Origin: Litsea cubeba
Taxonomy: Eukaryota; Streptophyta; Magnoliopsida; Laurales; Lauraceae
Assembly: GCA_012931725.1 (NCBI GenBank)
Contig: CM022945.1
Coordinates: forward strand, 20,370,318-20,434,317
Length of the DNA: 64,000 bases
Direction: 5' to 3'
The notes below the pieces were generated by a model. That model saw nothing but the letters and a program-made list of their open reading frames with translations, did not search any database and had not been told where the DNA came from. Positions 1 through 10,700 of this stretch are shown here, one piece after another. Numbering within the stretch: position 1 is the stretch's first letter; each line of letters begins with the position of its first letter. Position numbers and translations under genes: made by a program.

Positions 1-147
1 ACTTCGAATAAAATGACATGTCATTTATAATGTGAATGTGTCAAGAAATTGGAAATTAGGTGAGAGAAGCAGAAGTAATTCTGATATGAATTTCTATATT
101 TCTATACTCACCAAACTGAGTTCCACTAGTCATTCACACTATTCTGA

Positions 148-223
148 TATTATTCAAGCCTCCGTCACTGTACATAAGGTGGACTATAAAACCTATATAT
201 AGTGACAGAGGCTTGAATAATAA
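148..223. repeat. Short near-perfect hairpin (MITE-like)
   Basis: A 24-base arm (about 149-172, TATTATTCAAGCCTC...) is repeated inverted at 200-223 with two or three mismatches, around a loop of about 27 bases. The matching place in copy B (after about 18770) lacks it, so it is either an insertion in A or a loss from B. No target-site duplication is clear. Confidence 0.5.
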
Positions 224-747
224 GTTTTTATCGTTCAAAATGAATACACAGTCGATCTAATGGTACAATATCATTAAGTGGGCCCTACTAGGTATTTGGG
301 CATGTATATATCGCTGAGATTTTTTCTCTCTATATATATAGATAGACTTAAATAAAAATTGGTTGGTTTTAGAAAGACTTTTTTAAGCATCTCATATTTA
401 TCTCATGATTTCAAGCACATTGGCTATTATAGAAAACATCTTTCAAAAGTAAAATGCACTTACCCATAAGCGAATCTTGAATCAAAATGAGGGAGATATG
501 CATGAGATTTGTGTTGATATAGCAAACTGTGATTGGTTTACTCATAATGAGCGTGCATTAAATGATATAGAAGATCCAAACTCTTTATTGGAAGAATTTT
601 GAAATGCTCCAACATGGTGGAATTCCTAAATGCTTCCTTGTACTTGAGCATTCCAAAAATTCCATAAAAAATAATGGGGTTGAAATTTCAGAAATTCTAA
701 AGGTCATTACGACCTTTTAGGTGGCAAGAACTTTGAAACTCTCCAAA
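224..747. other. Gene-free AT-rich stretch
   Basis: No coding potential, RNA gene or complete transposon is recognised here. There are short TA runs near 335 and otherwise unique-looking AT-rich DNA. Confidence 0.5.
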
Positions 748-837
748 AAAAGAGAGTTGCTAATGCCATATACCAAGCTTCTCCTTCCACATCCCTTCTC
801 TTTTCGAAATTTCTCTCTGCACACCCCATTCTCCCAA

Positions 838-888
<51 letters not shown>

Positions 889-1517
889 CCTGTAGTACGG
901 TAGGGAGGGAGAGGGACAGGGAGGGAGAGGGGGGAAGAAGGGAGAGAAGGGAAAGAGAGAGGGCTGGGAGGAAGGGGTGGGCTGGACGATGGGTGGAGGA
1001 GCTAGGCGTTGGGTGGAGCTGGGCGGCGAGCAGGGAGAGGGAGAGAAATAGGAAGAAGGAGAGGGAGATGGGAAGAGAGAGTAGGAGAGAGAGGGAGAAT
1101 TAAGGAGAGGGAAAGAGTCAGATGCGGGTGGAGGTGGGCTGCAAGTAGGGAGAGGGAGAGACAGGGACAAGGAGATGGAGAGAGGGAGAGGGAGAGGGTC
1201 GAGCGCGGGTGGAGGTGGGCTGCGAGTAGGGAGAGGGAGAGAGACGGGGACAAGGAGATGGAGAGAGGGAGAGGGTCGAGCGCGGGCAGAGATGGGTGGC
1301 GAGTTGGGAGGGAGAGAGACATGGAGAAGAAGCAGGCGAAGGCGAAGGAGATGAAGAGGGGTCAGGCGTGGGTGGAGGTAGGCGCCAGGCTAGGAGAGGG
1401 AGAGAGGGGAGGAGAGGGAGATAGTTAGTTTGAAAATTTCTTATAAGGGCATTTTGGTCATGAAAATAAGGGATGTGGAAGGAGAAGCTTTGACTGTAGC
1501 ATTAACAGCTCTCTAAA
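748..1517. mobile_element. Non-autonomous element with ~50-bp terminal inverted repeats and a purine-rich core
   Basis: The sequence ending CTTCTCCTTCCACATCCCTT at about 783-802 is inverted at about 1469-1489. The match continues outward through GAGAGTTGCTAATGCC versus the complement of GGCATTAACAGCTCTC-like sequence, giving imperfect inverted repeats of roughly 50 bp. The core begins with a (CT) run at 844-886, then flips to an almost pure purine strand to about 1425. It contains an ~80-bp tandem repeat at 1124-1283 (GCGGGTGGAGGTGGGCTGC and following). No transposase is present. A target duplication could not be fixed, so the superfamily is open; a Mutator-like MITE is plausible. Long open frames here are low-complexity artefacts. 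Confidence 0.6.
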
Positions 1518-2459
1518 TGAAAGATGACATTTACAAATGCGATGGGACAAGATGTCACATGTAAAAAAAAAAAAAAAATCCAAACATGGTAAATTCTAAT
1601 AAAGAAACAAACTATAAGCTTTAAGATTTTAGTACGCACCAAAAAAAAACTAACAATGGGTACATTAAAAACACTTGCCTCTAAGCTTATTTTGTTGTTG
1701 TTTTGTTCTAAAAAAATAAAAAATAGAAACGTTGTCCCAAGAAGGTACTCTAATTGACAATGACAAAGAGACGGCTTCCTAACCTCACTTCGGGTCCATT
1801 TCCCTCCTTTCTAGAGGGCTAGGAACCTTTGTCCAACGACTTTGGCACTTTACTAATACAATCAAAGTCAAGTAAAGCCTCCATTTTTCAGACAAGATGT
1901 CACATCAAATACACTTTATTCAAAACTTCCTCCATCTTTTTCATACAAAAATTCAAAAAGCAACTACCATTATCTACTAAAATACAAAAAAAAACTCTAC
2001 TTTTTCATACAAAAAGTCAAAAATATTTCGTAACAAACAACTAAAAATAAAATACCATCATAACCCACTTATATTTTATTTTTTCTTTAATAAGCACTTT
2101 ACTTGACTTGGCTATATTAGTAGAGTTACCAAACTCGTAAAACGAGAAAAAAATGTCCCACCACATGATAGACCTATTCATTGTCCATTCATCAAATCAA
2201 TACAGTGCCTGGGATGGTACGGCACTTTTGTCATTTAAAAGTGAAAAGACATATTAAATATTTTTATCTTGTCTACTCTGATCATGGGGTATCCAAAGGA
2301 TTCCTGCATCAGAAACGGATTCCCTATTTGGCCCAAATAGGAAACCTTGTCACATGATATTGCTGGAAAGGTAGGCTCTGTTGATCTGCTGACTTCTTGT
2401 GCAGGGGATGTACAAAATCACACGATGCCAGCATAAAAGGAGGATATAGGGAAAGAATA
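1518..2459. other. Gene-free AT-rich stretch
   Basis: Poly-A tracts at 1565-1578 and 1640-1648 and AT-rich sequence with no recognised gene. Short open frames here have no domain-like composition. Confidence 0.5.
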
Positions 2460-2468
2460 AAATATGAG

Positions 2469-2640
2469 GGGAAGTATTTCTATGCATCAATCCCTCACCA
2501 TAGGGTGAGGGACACTCCCCTTTTTGGAAAGTTTCGAGTACATAGAAAGTACTTAAAAGTCACTTTTGTACTCGAAACTTTCCAAGAAGGGGAGTGTCCC
2601 TCACCCTATGGTGAGGGATAGATGCACTTGAATATTTTCC
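2469..2640. mobile_element. 172-bp foldback MITE with perfect 9-bp target-site duplication
   Basis: The element is almost one hairpin. Arms 2483-2541 and 2568-2626 (59 bp each) differ at about two positions around a 26-base loop. The inverted repeats continue more loosely to the ends (GGGAAGTATTTC... and ...GAATATTTTCC). It is flanked by AAATATGAG at 2460-2468 and again at 2641-2649, an exact 9-bp direct repeat, which is the hallmark of Mutator-superfamily insertion. The near identity of the arms suggests a young element. The outer ends resemble those of the element at 39348-39727. Confidence 0.8.
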
Positions 2641-2649
2641 AAATATGAG

Positions 2650-3843
2650 TTAGGATGATATTTTATCTTTACTTGTTTGGTAGGAGCTTTTATTGATTTT
2701 TTATTTAGAAAGTGGATGTTTGCTTTGTCTTTTAAGGGAAAAAGAGATTGCTTTTTTACTTTTGATTTAAATAGAATGAGAGAATTTTGAAAATGTATAT
2801 TTTTAATATAAACTTTTTTTTTAATTTGGAAGACTTACTTCACTCCACTCTACTAGTTATTTGGCAGGACATGTTTGTGTACACACCATTTTTCGCGGAA
2901 AAATGAAACTGCCACGTCAATAAATTCCATAGAAATGGAAACCTCGGAAAGGAATTTAAGTGAAATTTAGAAATTCACGGTTTGGTGCGAATTTTTTCTC
3001 CCCGCTGAATTGGTGCTAATGTTGTTTGGTGTGGTTGACGACTCCTTATTGAAAATCAGATGAGCCATCATAGAAATAATAGCCTTCACAGAAATAATCA
3101 TCATACATATACCCAACTAATCAAAGAAAACAAAATCATAATGCAATGGTGATGTTTTGGGTTGATCTGGAAAAGAGTGGGGAAATGAAATTATATAGGA
3201 GGGGGAGGTTTTTTGGGGAAATGGAATTCTCAACCAGCATTAGAAAGGAAAATACAAACAAGGCAAAAAGGTGTTTCCATGGAAAACCGTCCACTTTTCT
3301 ACAAAAAAGTTTTACACAAACATGCCCTTAGTATAATAAAAAATTTAAATCCTCCTTTGTACTTGAGAATTGAGAAATTTCATTCAGAAATTTAAATGTC
3401 ATCTGAGACCTTAATTTAGGTGGCCGGAGTTTTGAGATTATTGTGAAGAAACATGCTGTCATGGCTTTTACGGACTTGCTGGCATGGTTTTCTAATAAGA
3501 ATTTGGTATGTTGGGTTTTACGGACTTCCTGTCATGGCTTATCCCCTAACATTTACAAATACAACGTTTCTTCTAAGAACTCCAAAATTTCGGGTCTCAA
3601 ATGACCTCTGGAATTCATGTAATTTTAACCCCTTTGCTTTTTGATGGAATTTTTGGATGCTCGAGTACAAATTAAGAATGATTTATGAATTCCATTATGT
3701 TGAAGAATCCATATGTTCTTTAGAATAGGCCCTAACGGATCCTTTGTGCAGCAAGAGGATTTTGCTTGTGGCGGAAATCCATTTCCGCAAGAGAAGAAGA
3801 AATCTTGCATTCTTACGCCTCACATTGAAAAATCAAATGCTCT
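2650..3843. other. Gene-free stretch
   Basis: AT-rich DNA without recognisable genes. The direct echo GTTTTACGGACTTCCTGTCATGG / CTTTTACGGACTTGCTGGCATGG (about 3465-3535) is a short degenerate repeat. No complete transposon was delimited. Confidence 0.45.
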
Positions 3844-3935
3844 TTGATCATCATCGTCATCAAAACCTTGTCCCAACTATGTTGGGATCGGCTATATGAA
3901 TTCTATTTCTCCATTTCAATCTATCTTGAGCAAAT
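3844..3935 (-). mobile_element. RTE-type LINE 3'-end fragment
   Basis: The motif ATCATCATCGTCATCAAAACC followed by CCCAACTATGTTGGGATCGGC and 'atgaattctatttctccatt' is the reverse complement of the common 3' end of plant RTE LINEs, which finish in a TGATGATG-type simple repeat. Related 3' ends lie at 36243-36400 and 61408-61745. Only about 90 bp remain. Confidence 0.55.
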
Positions 3936-4229
3936 GAAATACTTTTTATTAAGGAAAATTAGTTCACTTTCCTTTTCTTCACACGAGGAGAATTTGTTGC
4001 TACAAATGACTAATAAGCGGTTGCACGGAGAATCAAAATAATTTTTATCTCTACTAAAGATTCCCCTCATCTCACAAATGCACCCTATATAGCCTCCCTC
4101 TATTTGGATTTTGGTTCAATTCTCGCTTCAATTGGAGCAGACCCAACGGCAGAATTAGGAAGTTTGCTAGGGCCTCTATTTAAAATAAAAAATATCTAAG
4201 GCTCCGCCACACACATATATATATATATA

Positions 4230-4345
4230 GCCCACCAATTTAAGGGGTCGTGTGTTTGGTCCATTTGGATGGATCAAGGATGAGCCCTAGAAGCGTTAGC
4301 TTACGAAATCATATCATAAGCTTAAGCTTAGGAGAGCCTTGCTCT
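4230..4345 (-). mobile_element. Truncated copy of the AAGCTTAAGCTTAGGAGAGC MITE
   Basis: From 'ggtccatttggatgga' to the terminus 'cttaagcttaggagagccttgc', this matches the inverted left end of the complete element at 30576-30963. The other half is missing. Confidence 0.6.
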
Positions 4346-6554
4346 CTCTCTCTCTATATATATATATAAAAGAGTACATAGAATGGTTGGAAACCTTAGT
4401 GTGGGTTTGAAGAGATCATAAAACATATGTATTAGTGGGCTTAATTGGCCTACAAGGCTCATACATTAGCTTTATATTAGGGAGTAGTGGAAATAATCAC
4501 CATTTGAACATCAAAGCTTCTGATCAATATCAATAGAAAAAATGAAACAAAATAAAATAATTTTGAGTGTTTATTTGATTGCCTTAAGTCAAATAACCAA
4601 AAATGCCTGATTGGGCTTTTTTTTTCCGTAGAGACTTGTCAATGGTCCACCGTGCATTTTACACAGCCAATGGAGAATACAGTAATTCTTCCTTGTTTTA
4701 TGGTAGTATATATAATATTCTCGCGAAAGCCTTGAACTCATGGATGACTTTACTATCAAGGGCAGACCTAGGTAGAAGGGTATGGCCCACCCATATCTGA
4801 AAAAAGTTTTAAAAAAAATTAAGATCCCCCTGCAAAATTTGAGAATTATTATGTGTTTTTTACATTTGCTCCTTCCCCCAATATTTCTTTTACATAGAGC
4901 CCCTCTAAGTTGAATTTCTTGGGTCCACACCTTTGACTACTATCATGTTAAAATCAAGGAATTCTTACGAAAAAATTAAGCTTAAATCATAATTAAATGA
5001 TTTTATGAAAAAAAGGTATAAAATAATAAGATAATTGTTCGTACATGTTTTTTGGATAAAATTACCCCATTTGAAGATATCATCAACTTGGTTGATGATA
5101 TCGCCAACCTCCTGCAACTTTTTTTTTTTTTTTTTTTTTTGGACTTTTATTATTCTTCAATGGTTTTAATTTCATACTTAATTGTCTTAAGTTTGGTGGG
5201 GATGATGCTAAGATTTGGCAAAAGATAAATATCCATTTCAAATAAATGAAGAAAAATCAAAAGAGTGAGATGAATGCATCAAAGAAAAAGGGGTTGACAA
5301 GTTTTTCACAAATTACATATAATGAAGTGTGTTCAATACGTCCACTGTCAAATCCATTCTTAAAGCTGGTTCAAAGTATCTAGATTAACGAAATAAAAAA
5401 ATACTATTAGGATCTAAAGCTCCATACAAATAATACTATACGTAAAAGAAAACCGCACATTCACTATTCAAAGATTGCTCAACATGGCTTCCTACACATT
5501 ATTTATAAATATCAAAACTTATGAAATTCCTTCAAATAAATAGATTCAAACTCTAAATGTTCACAAAAGCATGCCCAAATTCATCCATTTAAGTCTCATT
5601 CGAAGCCACTGCCAAATGAGAGAAAATCTCTATTTAGGCATTTCACCAACACCTTACACTCCAAACTAGAACTTTAAAAAATCACGTGAAGGGGGCGACA
5701 AATGTGTATAAACTAAGCATGAGAGACACACACTTAAGGAAGATTGCCGATACGATTTAAGGAAGACTAATGTGACACAAAATGTAGTAATTTTAAAACA
5801 CAGTTTAGTTATAATTTCCTGGTAAATCCAAGTATTCGTAGGTCTGATTACTTGTAATTGATCATTCCAAAGGACAAAACAATAAATGACTTAGGTGTAA
5901 CTATTTTTATTTTTATTTTTGGTTCTAAACTCAAGTGTAACTTAATTCACCAAAATGCATGAACCGTAATTTACGTGAAAGCCTAGTATTTACTAAAATT
6001 CTTAAGAACTCCTACCTCTTCTCCCCCAAACTAAAATCAATGGTCAACAAGGACCTGCTACAGATATCCTGTCGTGGTTATTAAATTACAATACATTGAA
6101 CTCTTATGATCCATCTTTCAATTTACTAAAAGATCGAAACTAGTACACATGCAGTATACATTCTTCCTATATATATTTGTGAGTATGACCCAGTTGCAGT
6201 CAGTTCAGTTCTTAAAAAGGGAGGAGAGAGAGAGAAGGGAGGAGAGAGAGAGAGAGTACTGCTACTAAGAAACCAATCTAGTACATGCTAAAAAAAATCT
6301 TCTACAATAATGGAACACTTTCTTGCTGTTACGTACTAAAATTCTCCCCGGCTTTTCATTTAGGCGTGCAAATTCTTCCAGAAAGAAAGATGGCCACATA
6401 GGAAGATACAAATTAGATGGAATTTAACTAGGCGTGAGGTCCCCACCACAGGCTGCCAACTGAGTAGAAAAATCCATGCGGTTGAGAGACTGCAGCAACA
6501 AAGATGCATGTTGATTAATTCAAAGCCGGCATGGTTGTCATCCCTCCGTAAGCA
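4346..6554. other. Gene-free stretch upstream of the bHLH gene
   Basis: Apart from blocks shared with copy B (up to 4430 and near 5930-5970), this is AT-rich DNA with a poly-T tract at about 5119-5140 and GA repeats at 6220-6255. No gene is recognised. Confidence 0.5.
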
Positions 6555-6660
6555 TGGATTTTTTTTTTTTTTTAAGGAGTGGGCTCCAACCTAGGGGAAT
6601 AATATTTTCACTACCTCTGCCAACTCTACGAGATTTTGGTAGAAATGGTTAGCACTAGCA
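6555..6660 (+). repeat. Dispersed repeat, first copy
   Basis: A poly-T tract followed by GGAGTGGGCTCCA and ending GAGATTTTGGTAGAAATGG recurs in bHLH intron 1 at 8563-8662 with the same order and spacing. This is a small transposon-derived repeat of unknown class. Confidence 0.55.
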
Positions 6661-7462
6661 GTGGAAAGTTAAGACTCTTTAAGGACAATTCTACAGGACC
6701 GACCCTATTGTTTGAATTATGTCTTGTATTGTGGATTAACTAAATTGATTCACTGGGCCGGGTTAGCTAGAGATTTAGTTTTAGGTTAGGGATAATTTGA
6801 TTGTTGTACGAGAGAGTTATGTATTTTATATAAATTGTAAACCCGAGATTCAAGAGTAAAAGGAGTGTAAGCATTATAAAAAAAGTGAGAATTCTCTTTG
6901 GCTGTAGATCTAGGCATGAAGATGAACTATGTGAATTCCTGGTCCGATTTCTCCCCTGTATGTTTCTCTGTCTTGTGTGGTTTATGCAGGTTTTCACCTC
7001 CACGTACCCGCACACAACACTGATAAATGCTACTCAAAATCATTCTGTCTTGTTCTAGCTAGCTATGACCCAAATATAATTGCAATTGTGGTTTCTCCAC
7101 TGTCAAATTGATCACAATGCAAACCCGATTTGACTCTCCTCAGTTCCAGCAAAATGTTTCTTGTTTGATCAATCTGACGATCCGAGTACCAGCTTCAATT
7201 ATTCCAGAGCTAAAACATGCATAAGAAGATGATAGATTTAAAGATCTTGTAGTTTAGATGTGGGCCACACTAACAAACTCATGATCAGGATCAGCTTAGA
7301 GAATTGTAAGAGTTTGTCCTAAGAGGGATCCGGAGTGGGAGGACCCATCTTTTCAAAACAATTGGATGGCCTTTGTCCCTACCTAATAAACTATTAATTA
7401 AACATCTACCAACCTTATTGGACCGTTCTAAATTAATTCTCAGCATAATTCCCTCACCCCTT

Positions 7463-7485
7463 CTATTTATGTATTCCCATCCCCA
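7463..7485 (+). promoter_or_regulatory. Probable TATA box region of the bHLH gene
   Basis: CTATTTATGTAYWCCCATCCCCAC is preserved at the equivalent place before the pseudogene (23082-23105), with a similar GCAGCTTCTSTRCAGTA block about 40 bases further on in both copies. Conservation between otherwise diverged paralogous flanks and the TATTTAT core support a core promoter. Transcription would start about 280-300 bases before the ATG. Confidence 0.45.
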
Positions 7486-7589
7486 CCTAACGCTGAAAGG
7501 AGGGGAGGGAAAGTCACTGCAGCTTCTCTGCAGTATCGACGGATAATTAGAGTGTGTGTGTGAAGAGAGTAAAACACTCAGAAGCCTCT

Positions 7590-7714
7590 TGAACTTCTCT
7601 TTCTTCTCTCTTTCTTCTCTCTTTCTTCCTCCTCTTCCCATCAACCAAGTTACACCTGCTTCTTTAATCTAAACTAAATCCATTAGTGGGTCTTTCTTTA
7701 GTTGATTTTCGACC

Positions 7715-7763
<49 letters not shown>
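7590..7763 (+). repeat. Pyrimidine-rich leader and (TA)n(GA)n microsatellite
   Basis: TTCTCTCTTTC repeats at 7592-7637 match a CT-rich leader in copy B (23210-23240). A (TA)n run at about 7714-7734 continues directly into a (GA)n run to 7763, ending 25 bases before the bHLH start codon. The microsatellite is absent from copy B and is likely to be length-variable. Confidence 0.8.
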
Positions 7764-7765
<2 letters not shown>

Positions 7766-7787
7766 TTCAAATCATAACAACACTAGG

Positions 7788-10700
7788 ATGGAAACAGAAC
7801 TGGGTCCTTATGAGCTGAGCCAAACGCCCGTGTGTACAAAAATGAGCTGCGTGGACATCATCTCTTCTTGGATGGAAAACGATGACAATTACACCCCACC
7901 CTTTTCCCAAGAATTACTCGACATGCACATGATCGACGATAGCTTTCTCCAATTCGGACAGTCTGATTTCGAAACCGATCATTTCTCTCTCAACCCACCA
8001 CATGACGACAGCAATGACGACTCTTTTCTGCTTCATCTCTCAAACTTTCATGCCGACCCCACCACCGAATCGGGTCTCTGCAACTCGTTACTTGCCGGAA
8101 TCTCTGTAGCAGAAGAACCCACCACCAATTCGGCGACTCTTATCAAAGGAGACGACAGTGACTCTTTTTTTAAGGAAGAACTTTGCCTGATTGCACCAGG
8201 AGAGAGTCAAGAGAGCTTCTTCGATCATGTTTTGGGGTTGACACCCGCCACGACCAGCTCATCCGATGCGAATCCACTGATGTGGGAGATGACGAATGTG
8301 GGACGAAGTCATAGCCAAGAAGATGAAGAAGAGGAAGAAGAGACGGACGATGATCGGAAACCGGGCTCATTGAACTGCAAGAATTTAGTGTCGGAGAGAA
8401 ATAGGAGAAAGAGACTCAGCCAGCAATTACTCGCTCTTCGTGCTCTGGTGCCCAACATCACCAAGGTAAAATTCAATGCAACACAATGAAAGTAACGAAA
8501 TCCAGAAAATATTACCTCTCTCCTTTTCCTCTACTCGCACCCCTTCAATTACATGGTGCATTTTTTTTTTGCGAGGAGTGGGCTCCACCAGAAATGGAAA
8601 TATTAAAAATTATTTATGCTGTATTTACCGAAGTCTCAAGATTTTGGTAGAAATGGTTAGTTAAAAAAAATTTTAATTTTGTATTAGAGTCAATCCCCCA
8701 CGAGTTTAAATATGACATCTATCGGGGGTTCTCAACCCTTTAAGCCGGACTAATCATTCTGGGTCCAGAAAAAAACTGGGTAAACACCCATGTCCTAAGG
8801 TGATAGCACTAGCGAACCCAATCTTCAATTCTTGAAGAAAGGGGCAACTGTAGGTCGATACCAAGACCTCTAGTTCAGAAGAAGGAGAAACCGTGGTCCT
8901 GACCACTAGGCTAACCCTTTCTGAGGACATGAGAAGCTCACATATAATGGATGTTATTGCGGACCAAATTGTATTTGGTTGGTGAGAGTGCTTAGTGATT
9001 AAGGCGTTTTGAAAATGACATTGAATGGTGCGTGTGTTGTTGCAGATGGATAAGAGATCTGTTCTTGTGGACGCACTGGCTTATCTGAAGAGCATTCACG
9101 AAGAGACAGCTCGAATTCAAACAGAGCTCAAAGAGAGGTCATCATCATCTTCTTCTTCTTCTTTCAGATACAACCACAGCAGCCTTCAACCACCCCCATA
9201 TCAGAAAAACTCCGAGGCATTGGTCCCTTCGAGCACGCTAGCACCTTTGCCACCCAGGAAGCCATCCAAGCTCAAGGCCCACATTCTTGAGGTAAGCTAG
9301 AAAGAAGAACAGATAATAACAGTAATTGTAAAGACATCATCTGCTTTCTTTATACAGGGAGTCTGCATCATAGAAAGTAAGAAAAAGAAATATTTATTTC
9401 TTTCTGAAAATAAGAACTGCTCAAAATCTGCCACCCAAATTTGGGCCCATAGAACACACACAAATGGTATTTGGGGCCACAAATTAACAATGAGCACGTA
9501 GGGTGCATAGAGTTAGAGGAAGACTCCAGGATTTAAACCCGGATCCGATCCTCTGCAATTGTACTGTCTAGATTGGACTCACCTAAATTATTGAGGCAAG
9601 GAGAGTGGTAAAACATTAGTTCCCTTTGTATACTAGTTATCAAATTTCACTTTAATAAGAGTCTTGGCCAGCAATTTTTCACTTGTAAAATGCATAAATA
9701 AAATATCACACAATTCATCATATGATAAATCTTACGGTGTGATCAACTACGATTAGAGTAAAATATGAAAATCCCCATATACTATAGGCATAATTTTGAA
9801 CAGCTCAGATTTTAATAGGTGGAACCCACACGTGGAATTCTATTCCTTCAATTCAAGAATGCACGAACAACATTTGTTTTTGGATATCTCACAGGACCCA
9901 GCCCCTTAGTTGAAATACGTACCAAAAAGAGAAAAAAAAGGAATTCTAAAAATCCCATCTTTATGTATGATGGACTGTACGGGGCTGCATTTGGAGAATT
10001 AGAAATCCTCTTAGTAAATAATTCTTAGGAACTCTTACAAATAAATAAGCCCCTAAGTGAGATTCTAAACTCTGAACTCCTTTTCTTGCGCAACACAGGT
10101 GTTCCGGACTTTCCACTTTCTATTACTTTTGAAATGTGAGGATTCAAGGCTCACCTTCCTTATTCATTGCCTTTTCATGCTTTGCTTAACCATAAAAGCA
10201 TTGCCAACACAATCCTAGACCTTATTTCTTTAGTGGAATTCTTGACGAGAATTCATCGTTTTGGGAATTCAAAGACCATGATGTGATCCCCTTTGAATTT
10301 TCATTGCAACACTTCTTTGTTCGAATTTTAAATTTGAACCACTTGAAAAGTCGCAAATAACTTATAAATTTCGTGATTCTCTAATGGAAAGGAGAATTTA
10401 TGAATTGTATAAAGTCATGAAAGCATTTGGAGAATTTGTGTATTCTCTAGGTATGAATTCTATGATTAAAAAAGAGGCCCCTAGTGAGTAGTGACGATTG
10501 ACGAAGATGGGAGAAAGAGAGAACTTGGTTTATTTTTTATTTATTCTTTTTTTTAAGAGTCTTTTTTTTAAAGAGTTTTTTAATAAGTCTAAAAGGGGCA
10601 CAAAAGGCGGTATTTTCGCTCATGGTTTTATGATAACGTGGTTTGTTTGAGTAGTAGTTTGAATTTAGAAGCAGAATAACTCGATTTCGAAGAAAGAAAG

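Noticed and set aside
760..1428. Long overlapping open frames on both strands (Ser/Pro/Leu-rich; Gly/Arg/Glu-rich)
   Set aside because: They arise from polypurine/polypyrimidine repeats within a transposon-like element; composition is pure low complexity and there is no conserved domain.
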